Shown here one piece after another: positions 26,997-33,975 of a stretch of 33,975 nucleotides of DNA. The notes beneath the pieces are model-generated. The model was given only the letters and a program-made list of their open reading frames with translations, was not told the DNA's origin and ran no database searches. Positions within the stretch are counted from its first letter, which is position 1. Each line of letters begins with the position of its first letter. A program made the translations under genes and the position numbers. This DNA is from Prevotellaceae bacterium (lineage in GTDB: Bacteria > Bacteroidota > Bacteroidia > Bacteroidales > Paludibacteraceae): positions 1-33,975 of the forward strand of contig JAISJU010000031.1 in the NCBI GenBank assembly GCA_031261165.1, written 5' to 3'.

Positions 26997-27518
26997 ATGC
27001 AGAAACCTATTCTTTTCTCATTTTTATTTTTTACCCTCTTCGTTTTCAACGCCCGCCCGCAGGCTTTTGAATTTGAGGAGTATTTCGAGATGTCCGATGG
27101 CGCACCGCTTGCAAACAGGCGCGAGCAGGATATTGAAAAACAACTGATTGACTATGCAAAAAAATATCTCGGCACGCCCTACCGCTATGCCGGCAAAACG
27201 CCTGCGGGCTTTGATTGTTCGGGCTTTGCGGGTTATGTTTTTGGGCATTTCGGTGTGAAACTGCCGTCTTCGAGTGCTGCCATTTCCACAGTTGGCGAGG
27301 CGGTCAATAAAAAAGATTTGAAAATCGGCGATTTGGTGTTTTTCGAGGGGCGAAAACACACAAAAACAGTCGGACACGTAGGCATTGTGAGCGAAATAGA
27401 TGATACGGATATTTATTTTATCCACGCTGCCGTAACAAGCGGCGGTATTATCATTTCGGGTATGAAAGAACAATATTACGCCTCGCGGTATTTGAAAGCG
27501 AAACGAATGAAATTTTAA
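26997..27518 (+). CDS. C40 family peptidase (NlpC/P60), secreted
   Basis: Start set at MQKPILFSFLFFTLFVFNARPQA (signal peptide); YLGTPYRYAGKTPAGFDCSGFAGYVFGHFG...GDLVFFEGRK...VGHVGIVSE. Confidence 0.92.
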   Translation: MQKPILFSFLFFTLFVFNARPQAFEFEEYFEMSDGAPLANRREQDIEKQLIDYAKKYLGTPYRYAGKTPAGFDCSGFAGYVFGHFGVKLPSSSAAISTVGEAVNKKDLKIGDLVFFEGRKHTKTVGHVGIVSEIDDTDIYFIHAAVTSGGIIISGMKEQYYASRYLKAKRMKF

Positions 27519-27520
27519 AA

Positions 27521-27736
27521 ATGGGTTTAAATGTAAAATGGGGTGGTCATTTGCCCATAACAAGATTTATAGGGCATAATATCAGATACTTATTTTTCAG
27601 ATTAATAGGTAAAAATAAGTCTTATCTATATTTATCTTTTGATAATTATGAACAAAGTTTTTATAATGCAGTAATAGGAATATTTGTAATATTGGCATTT
27701 GTTTTTTTGATGAATGAAATAATAGAGTTTATATAG
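27521..27736 (+). CDS. Small hypothetical protein with C-terminal TM segment
   Basis: 71-aa ORF starting 3 nt after the NlpC/P60 stop; IGIFVILAFVFLMNEIIEFI hydrophobic end. Weak evidence. Confidence 0.35.
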   Translation: MGLNVKWGGHLPITRFIGHNIRYLFFRLIGKNKSYLYLSFDNYEQSFYNAVIGIFVILAFVFLMNEIIEFI

Positions 27737-27762
27737 AATAAGATATAAATGCGCTATTCTGA

Positions 27763-27874
27763 TTTTCTGGATTGCTTCGGAAATACCTCGCAATGACGCG
27801 AAGCCCACGCTTCGACTTCGCTCAGCGACCGAGCAGTGCGTCATTGCGAGGTATTTCCGAAGCAATCCAGAAAA
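27763..27874. repeat. MITE-like element: 37-bp perfect inverted repeats around a 38-bp centre
   Basis: TTTTCTGGATTGCTTCGGAAATACCTCGCAATGACGC (27763-27799) and its exact reverse complement (27838-27874). Confidence 0.95.
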
Positions 27875-27930
27875 AATAAAATTCAAAATATTGTTTAATC
27901 TATGTAATGTCTAATGTAAAATATAAATTT

Positions 27931-29415
27931 ATGAAAAAAATCAACTGTTTTGTACCCTTTGTGCCCCCTGCCTATATGGAAGGATTGCGGCAAACGGTAA
28001 GGGCATTAAGCCAATCGCCTTTGGTTGGGAAAGTGTATGTATTGGGAAAAGATGCCCTTGCAATGAAGTTTTTAGGTTACGATTACTTGGTGATAGACCG
28101 TTTTGAAAGCAGCAACACGATTGCTCAGATTGCCGAAAAAGCCAACACGGAATTTACCCTGATTTATACCAAATACACAACCCTGAAACTCGAGCAATAT
28201 GCCTTGGAACGCTTTGCTCAAATAGCAGAAGAAACGGGCGCGGGAATGTTGTATTCCGACCATATTCAAAATGTGGAAGGCAAGCCCAAATTAATACCCA
28301 CCAACGATTACCAAATCGGCAGTGTGCGCGATAATTTTAACTTCGGCTCGCTGCTGTTTTTCAACTCGAGATACCTTAAAAGGGCGGTAGACAGAACCGT
28401 AGCCGAATATTCCCTTGCGGGGCTTTACAACCTGCGCTTGAAAGTATCCCAATATGCCAAAGTGCTGCGCATTAATGAATATTTATACACCGATATAGAA
28501 GAAGATACGCGCCCGCGCGACAAAAAACAGTTTGATTACATCAAGCCGCGCAAACGCGATACGCAAGTGGAAATGGAACTTGCCTGTATAGACCATCTGA
28601 AAAAGATAGGCGCGTACCTGACGCCAACATTCAAAGCAATTGATTTCATTGACGACTTTGAGTACGAAGTATCGGTAATTATCCCCGTTAAAGACCGCCT
28701 GAAAACCATTGGCGATGCCATTTCCTCGGCTTTAAGCCAAAAAACGGATTTTAAATTCAACGTCATTGTTATTGATAACTATTCCACTGACGGAACATCG
28801 GAAATGCTCGCCGAGGCAGTAAAAGAGTACGAAAATCTTGTTGTCATTGTGCCTGAAAGGCTTTCGTTCGGCATCGGCGGTTGTTGGAACTTGGGAGTAG
28901 CCCACCCGAAATGCGGAAAATTTGCCGTGCAATTAGATAGCGATGACATCTATGAAGACGAGAACACGCTGTCAAAAATCGTAGAAGTATTTTACGAGCA
29001 GAAATGCCCGATGGTCATCGGCTCTTACACAACGACCAATTCCAAAATGAACCCCATCAAACCCGGATTAGTTGACCACCGCGAATGGACACCCGAAAAC
29101 GGTCGGAACAACGCCTTACGCATCAACGGCTTGGGTGCGCCGAGAGCCTTTTATACGCCGCTTTTGCGCAAACTGAAACTGCCGAACACAAGTTACGGCG
29201 AAGATTACGCCATCGGTTTGCGTATCAGCCGCGAGTACCAAATCGGGCGCATTTATGACTCTGTTTATTTGTGTCGCCGCTGGGAAGGAAACAGCGATGC
29301 CGCCCTCGAAATCGGTAAAGTAAATGCTAATGATGCGTATAAAGATAAGATACGCACGATTGAGATATTGGCGCGGCAGGAAATGATTGCAAAAAGAGAA
29401 ATTCCATATTTTTAA
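27931..29415 (+). CDS. Glycosyltransferase with GT2-type (GT-A) domain
   Basis: YEVSVIIPVKDRLKTIGDAISSALSQKTDFKFNVIVIDNYSTDGTSEML...GGCWNLGVAHPKCGKFAVQLDSDDIY; extra N-terminal region of about 240 aa. Confidence 0.85.
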   Translation: MKKINCFVPFVPPAYMEGLRQTVRALSQSPLVGKVYVLGKDALAMKFLGYDYLVIDRFESSNTIAQIAEKANTEFTLIYTKYTTLKLEQYALERFAQIAEETGAGMLYSDHIQNVEGKPKLIPTNDYQIGSVRDNFNFGSLLFFNSRYLKRAVDRTVAEYSLAGLYNLRLKVSQYAKVLRINEYLYTDIEEDTRPRDKKQFDYIKPRKRDTQVEMELACIDHLKKIGAYLTPTFKAIDFIDDFEYEVSVIIPVKDRLKTIGDAISSALSQKTDFKFNVIVIDNYSTDGTSEMLAEAVKEYENLVVIVPERLSFGIGGCWNLGVAHPKCGKFAVQLDSDDIYEDENTLSKIVEVFYEQKCPMVIGSYTTTNSKMNPIKPGLVDHREWTPENGRNNALRINGLGAPRAFYTPLLRKLKLPNTSYGEDYAIGLRISREYQIGRIYDSVYLCRRWEGNSDAALEIGKVNANDAYKDKIRTIEILARQEMIAKREIPYF

Positions 29416-29439
29416 AATATGGAATTTCTAAACAAAAAA

Positions 29440-30003
29440 CTATTTCACACGCCCAACATAAGAGCCATCGCGCGTATCAATTTCGATGTTTTCGCCTTCG
29501 TTAATAAATAAAGGCACGCGCACCGTTGCACCCGATTCTACGGTGGCGGGTTTCAGCGTGTTGGTGGCGGTGTCGCCTTTCATACCCGGCTCGGTGTAAG
29601 TGATTTTTTGCTGCACTTTTACCGGCATATCGGCATACAGTACCGTTTCGGTATCGGCATCGGAAACTACTTCAACAACAATCCCTTCGAGCAGAAAATC
29701 CACGCCGTTGATAAGGTCGTGCGCAATGGGGTGTTGGTCAAACGTTTCCTGATTCATAAAGATGTAATCTTCGCTCTCTTTGTAGAGGAATTGGTAGGGT
29801 CGGCGTTCTACGCGCACGTCTTCGAGTTTCTCGCCGATGTTAAAGCGGCGTTCTATCACGCGACCATCAACCACATCTTTCAGCGTAGTGCGCATAAATG
29901 TGTTGCCTTTGCCCGGTTTCACGTGCAAAAATTCGATAACGAAATACAGTTTTCCGTCCATTCGGATACAAGTTCCGTTTTTAATGTCTTGTGCGTTAAT
30001 CAT
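29440..30003 (-). CDS. efp: Translation elongation factor P
   Basis: Start set at MINAQDIKNGTCIRMDGKLYFVIEFLHVKPGKGNTFMRTTLKDV...PIAHDLINGVDFL. Confidence 0.95.
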   Translation of the reverse strand: MINAQDIKNGTCIRMDGKLYFVIEFLHVKPGKGNTFMRTTLKDVVDGRVIERRFNIGEKLEDVRVERRPYQFLYKESEDYIFMNQETFDQHPIAHDLINGVDFLLEGIVVEVVSDADTETVLYADMPVKVQQKITYTEPGMKGDTATNTLKPATVESGATVRVPLFINEGENIEIDTRDGSYVGRVK

Positions 30004-30033
30004 AAAATATATTGTTTGTTTCTTTTCAGGCTG

Positions 30034-30065
30034 CAAAGGTAGGAATATTTTTTTGAATGTACAAA
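30034..30065 (-). promoter_or_regulatory. Bacteroidota-type promoter TTTG-N20-TACCTTTG for efp
   Basis: Minus strand: CAAAGGTA (30034-30041) and CAAA (30062-30065). Confidence 0.72.
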
Positions 30066-30224
30066 AAATATTTTTTTGTGGTTTTATTTTGTGAAATAGA
30101 AAGATGTTTATACTTTTGTGCTTAAGACATAACAAATATAATATAGCGTTATAATTTTTGCCGGACACTAAATCTTTTTCTTTTTCATTTTAGATAATTA
30201 CTTGCTATTTTCTTATTTCTTATT

Positions 30225-30232
30225 TATCTTTG
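30225..30232 (+). promoter_or_regulatory. -7 element TATCTTTG upstream of the DUF4492-cydAB operon
   Basis: TATCTTTG 30225-30232, with CTTG 20 nt upstream. Confidence 0.55.
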
Positions 30233-30250
30233 TCCCAAAATCTTTCATCT

Positions 30251-30475
30251 ATGCCTAAATCTCATTTTTATACACGCATTTTTCGTTTTTATTACGATGG
30301 CTTTCGCAGTATGACCATCGGGAAAACGCTTTGGGCAATTATCCTGATTAAACTTTTTGTGATGTTTTTGATACTAAAAGTATTTTTTTTTCCGAATTTC
30401 TTAAACGAAAAAGCCGATACGGAAACGGGAAAACAGGAATATGTTTCTGAGGAATTGATAAATAGAAGTAAATAA
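30251..30475 (+). CDS. DUF4492 family small membrane protein
   Basis: MPKSHFYTRIFRFYYDGFRSMTIGKTLWAIILIKLFVMFLILKVFFFPNFL, immediately upstream of cydA. Confidence 0.8.
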   Translation: MPKSHFYTRIFRFYYDGFRSMTIGKTLWAIILIKLFVMFLILKVFFFPNFLNEKADTETGKQEYVSEELINRSK

Positions 30476-30508
30476 CAAAGCAGTCCTTAATCTTAAATCT
30501 AAAAAAAT

Positions 30509-32062
30509 ATGGAACAAATTGACATTTCTCTCGTTGATTGGTCGCGGGCGCAGTTTGCCCTGACTGCCATTTATCATTGGCTTTTTGTGCCGCTTACCTT
30601 GGGGCTGGGCATTATACAAGCCATTATGGAAACCATTTATTACCGCACGGGTAATGAGTTTTGGAAACGAACGGCTCAGTTTTGGATGAAACTTTTTGGC
30701 ATCAACTTCGCCATCGGCGTTGCCACCGGGTTGATTCTGGAATTTGAGTTTGGTACAAACTGGTCGAACTACAGTTGGTTTGTGGGCGACATTTTCGGCG
30801 CACCGCTTGCCATCGAAGGCATTTTGGCGTTCTTTATGGAAGCCACGTTTATTGCCGTGATGTTTTTCGGCTGGGGCAAAGTGAGCAAAGGCTTTCACTT
30901 GACTTCCACGTGGCTCACCATCATCGGCGCAACGATTTCGGCGTATTGGATTCTCGTGGCAAACGCGTGGATGCAATATCCGGTGGGTATGCACTTCAAC
31001 CCCGACACGGTGCGCAACGAGATGCTTGACTTTTTTGCCGTTGCCTTCTCGCCGGTGGCGTTGAACAAACTTTTCCACACCGTGATGTCCGGCTGGGTTA
31101 CGGGTAGCATTTTTGTTATCAGCGTGTCGGCGTGGTTTTTGCTGAAAAAACGCGAAACAAAATTCGCGTTGGCGAGTATGAAAATTGCCGCTGTATTCGG
31201 TTTCGTTGCCTGTTCGCTCGCCGTTATTTCGGGCGATGGCTCGGCTCGGCAAATCGCGGAAAAGCAACCGATGAAGTTTGCCGCTATGGAAGGCTTGTAC
31301 GAAGGCTCGGAAAGTGCGCCGCTGGTAGCAGTGGGCGTGTTAAATCCCGAGAAAAAGAGTTACCGCGACAGCATCAAACCCTTTCTTTTCAAAATAGAAA
31401 TACCCTATATGCTTTCGTTTATGTCCGAACATAATTTAGACGCTTATGTGCCGGGCATCAACAATATAATTGAAGGCGGCTATACGCAAAAGAACGGCAC
31501 AACGGCACTTTCCGCCGAAGAAAAAATACAGCGCGGACAAACAGCCATCACCGCTTTGGCGCAATATCGCCAAGCGAAAAAGGACAAAGACGAAGCCGCG
31601 ATGCAAACAACCCTCGCCACGCTCAATGAAAATTTCGAGTATTTCGGATACGGCTACATCAAAGACCCCGGCGAACTTGTGCCGCCTGTTGGTCTGACTT
31701 TCTATGCGTTTCACGCGATGGTAATTTTTGGCGCGTTCCTCTTATTGACGTTGCTGATTGTCGCCTATTTGAGTTTCAAAAAAACGGCACCGCTCGAAAA
31801 CAAACGCTGGCTACAACGAGGTCTTATGTGGTGTATGCTCGTTGATGTGCTGATGGGGCAAGCCGGTTGGGTGGTAGCCGAAGTGGGACGCCAACCCTGG
31901 GCTATTCAGGACATTCTGCCGACCTCGGCGGCTATCTCTAAACTTGCGACTTCATCGGTGCAAATAACATTTTTCCTGTTCCTTGCCTTGTTCACCATTT
32001 TGCTGATTGCAGAATTGCGAATTTTGGCAAAAGCCATTCAGAAAGGACCGGAAATTAATTGA
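30509..32062 (+). CDS. cydA: Cytochrome bd ubiquinol oxidase subunit I
   Basis: SRAQFALTAIYHWLFVPLTLGLG...GDIFGAPLAIEGILAFFMEATFIAVMFFGW...NAWMQYPVGMHFNPDT...GWVVAEVGRQPWAI. Confidence 0.97.
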   Translation: MEQIDISLVDWSRAQFALTAIYHWLFVPLTLGLGIIQAIMETIYYRTGNEFWKRTAQFWMKLFGINFAIGVATGLILEFEFGTNWSNYSWFVGDIFGAPLAIEGILAFFMEATFIAVMFFGWGKVSKGFHLTSTWLTIIGATISAYWILVANAWMQYPVGMHFNPDTVRNEMLDFFAVAFSPVALNKLFHTVMSGWVTGSIFVISVSAWFLLKKRETKFALASMKIAAVFGFVACSLAVISGDGSARQIAEKQPMKFAAMEGLYEGSESAPLVAVGVLNPEKKSYRDSIKPFLFKIEIPYMLSFMSEHNLDAYVPGINNIIEGGYTQKNGTTALSAEEKIQRGQTAITALAQYRQAKKDKDEAAMQTTLATLNENFEYFGYGYIKDPGELVPPVGLTFYAFHAMVIFGAFLLLTLLIVAYLSFKKTAPLENKRWLQRGLMWCMLVDVLMGQAGWVVAEVGRQPWAIQDILPTSAAISKLATSSVQITFFLFLALFTILLIAELRILAKAIQKGPEIN

Positions 32063-32149
32063 GAATTGAAAATCGCCACTAATGCACGAATAAAAAACAT
32101 TAGTGTATTGGTGGCAAATAACTTATTTAAAACTTAAAATTTAAAACTT

Positions 32150-33298
32150 ATGATAACCTATTCATTCTTACAACAATATTGGTGGTTTTTGGTATCGCTC
32201 TTGGGGGCGTTGCTGGTGTTCTTGATGTTTGTGCAGGGAGGGCAGTCGCTGCTGTTCCAACTCGGCAAAACGGAACTTCAACAGAAAATGTTGATTAACT
32301 CCACCGGACGAAAATGGGAATTTACTTTCACCACGCTCGTTACTTTTGGCGGGGCATTTTTTGCATCGTTCCCGCTGTTTTATTCCACAAGTTTCGGCGG
32401 GGCATATTGGGTGTGGCTCGCCATACTGCTTTGCTTTGTTATTCAAGCGGTTTCCTACGAATATCAAGCGAAAAAAGGCAATGTTTTGGGCAAAAAGACC
32501 TATCAGATTTTCCTGTTGATAAACGGCATTCTTGCTCCGATATTGGTCGGCACGGCAGTCGGCACGTTTTTCAACGGCGCGGAATTTATCGTGAACAAAG
32601 AAAACCTGACAGACACGCTGATGCCCGTTATCTCCTCGTGGACAACGCCTTGGCACGGTTTGGAAGCGGTCGCTGTTATTTGGAACGTGCTGTTGGGCTT
32701 GGCGGTGTTTTTCCTTTCGCGCGTGTTGGGTTGCCTCTATTACATCAATAATATTGACGATGACGAAATCCAAACCCGTGCGCGTAAAACCTTGCTGTGG
32801 GAATCGGCGTTGTTTCTCGTCTTTTTCCTCACGTTTTTGGTGCACTTGCTTGTGCAAGACGGTTTTGCCGTCAATCCCGACACGAAAGAAATCTTTATGC
32901 AGCCCTGCAAATATTTCAATAATTTGATTGAAATGCCTGTGGTGTTGGCGGTGTTGCTCGTTGGCGTGGTCGGCGTACTCTTCGGCATCGGCAAAACCAT
33001 TGCCTGCTCCAAATGGAAGAAAGGCATCTGGTTTACAGGCACGGGCGCGGTGTTGGCAGTGCTGGCATTGCTGCTTATTGCCGGCTGGAACAATACGGCA
33101 TATTACCCCTCTACGGTCGATTTACAGAGTTCGCTCACCATTGAAAACAGTTCGTCAAGTTTATTTACGCTGAAAGTGATGAGCATTGTTTCTCTGCTGA
33201 TACCCTTTGTGTTGGCATATATTGTATATGCTTGGCGGGCACTCGATTTGCGGAAAATAAACGGTAAGGAAATGGAGGAGAGTGAGCATACTTATTGA
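32150..33298 (+). CDS. cydB: Cytochrome bd ubiquinol oxidase subunit II
   Basis: YSFLQQYWWFLVSLLGALLVFLMFVQGGQSLLFQLGKTELQQKMLINSTGRKWEFTFTTLVTFGGAFFASFPLFYSTSFGGAYW. Confidence 0.93.
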   Translation: MITYSFLQQYWWFLVSLLGALLVFLMFVQGGQSLLFQLGKTELQQKMLINSTGRKWEFTFTTLVTFGGAFFASFPLFYSTSFGGAYWVWLAILLCFVIQAVSYEYQAKKGNVLGKKTYQIFLLINGILAPILVGTAVGTFFNGAEFIVNKENLTDTLMPVISSWTTPWHGLEAVAVIWNVLLGLAVFFLSRVLGCLYYINNIDDDEIQTRARKTLLWESALFLVFFLTFLVHLLVQDGFAVNPDTKEIFMQPCKYFNNLIEMPVVLAVLLVGVVGVLFGIGKTIACSKWKKGIWFTGTGAVLAVLALLLIAGWNNTAYYPSTVDLQSSLTIENSSSSLFTLKVMSIVSLLIPFVLAYIVYAWRALDLRKINGKEMEESEHTY

Positions 33299-33426
33299 AA
33301 AAATATAAACTGCGATTTTAGGCACAGACAGTGCAAGCCCGCGCTATCCAGAGTATTAAAAAAGGTCAATAAAATGCTTATCGTTCTTATTTTTTTACTA
33401 CCTTTGCGCCCAAAATTTCAAAAGGA

Positions 33427-33786
33427 ATGTTCAAAACGGCACTTAAATATACGGCAATCGCTTTTCTGCTAATGCTTTACATTAACAGAGGGCTTTTCGT
33501 TACGCCCGCCGAAATGAACAGCAATCCGAGTGAAATCAACAGTTTGACGGAACTTTTTGTTGAATTTATTACAGGACATTCCAACAACATTGACGAAGAC
33601 GGCAACTTGCAGGAAACTTGCAATTCTGCTAAAAATATTCAACCGTTAATTGCGCAACAATTTTCGCAATCGCTGGAATTGTGGAACAAATTTCCGCAAA
33701 AAACCGAAAAACTGTACTTTCCCATAACCGAAAATATACCTAATTTGCCCATTCTCGGACAAATTGACCACCCACCGTGCTGTTGA
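33427..33786 (+). CDS. Hypothetical protein with N-terminal signal anchor and C-terminal Cys-Cys
   Basis: MFKTALKYTAIAFLLMLYINRGLFVTPAEMNSNPSEINSLTELFVEFITGHSN...DHPPCC; TACCTTTG -7-like element at 33399-33406. Confidence 0.6.
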   Translation: MFKTALKYTAIAFLLMLYINRGLFVTPAEMNSNPSEINSLTELFVEFITGHSNNIDEDGNLQETCNSAKNIQPLIAQQFSQSLELWNKFPQKTEKLYFPITENIPNLPILGQIDHPPCC

Positions 33787-33901
33787 TTATTTTGCTACTA
33801 ATCGAATAAACACGAATTTGTTAATAAAGAATTCGGGCATTCGTGGCTAAAAAATAATCTCAAAATCAACTTTCTTTTTATTAAAAAAATATCATAACTT
33901 T

Positions 33902-33975
33902 ATGAAAATAAGTAAAGTAATCTTGCTGTGCGTTGCTATGTCAATGCACAGCAACAGCAACATTTTTGCGCAGGA
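33902..33975 (+). CDS. Start of an exported protein, truncated by the window end
   Basis: MKISKVILLCVAMSMHSNSNIFAQ: signal peptide-like N-terminus; the product cannot be identified from 24 residues. Confidence 0.5.
   Translation, partial: MKISKVILLCVAMSMHSNSNIFAQ

Noticed and set aside
30401-31267. 288-aa minus-strand ORF
   Set aside because: Antisense to DUF4492/cydA; His/Arg/Asn-rich shadow ORF.
1-33975. Prophage, integron or toxin-antitoxin/defence island
   Set aside because: No integrase, transposase, phage structural genes or recognisable TA pair. The RhuM fragment and dinD alone do not support an island call.

Overview
This is a 34-kb chromosomal window from a Bacteroidota genome, probably Bacteroidales-like. 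That assignment rests on TTTG-N19/20-TAnnTTTG promoters, an RprX/RprY-like pair, GldA, a T9SS-type C-terminal domain and DUF4492-CydAB. Most of the content is housekeeping: TamB, SurE, lytic transglycosylase, HIT, GreA, TsaD, RuvB, DinD, GldA, RpoN, DJ-1/PfpI, an EmrB/EmrA-like efflux pair, a PAP2-like membrane protein, a histidine kinase and response regulator, a secreted zinc metalloprotease, a BadF-type kinase, an NlpC/P60 peptidase, a glycosyltransferase, EF-P and cytochrome bd. I see no CRISPR array, rRNA, tRNA or transposase. The most unusual structure is in the repeats. (1) Four copies of TGTACATCA occur at an exact 22-bp period (434-521), upstream of an HU-like DNA-binding gene and downstream of a RhuM-family gene. 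(2) A palindromic repeat is tandemly expanded in frame (69 bp = 23 codons) inside the BadF-type kinase gene. (3) Several families of palindromic or MITE-like elements are concentrated at 25.6-27.9 kb, including a perfect 37-bp inverted repeat. (4) A simple-repeat tract lies inside rpoN. All family calls come from reading the translations; no database search was run.
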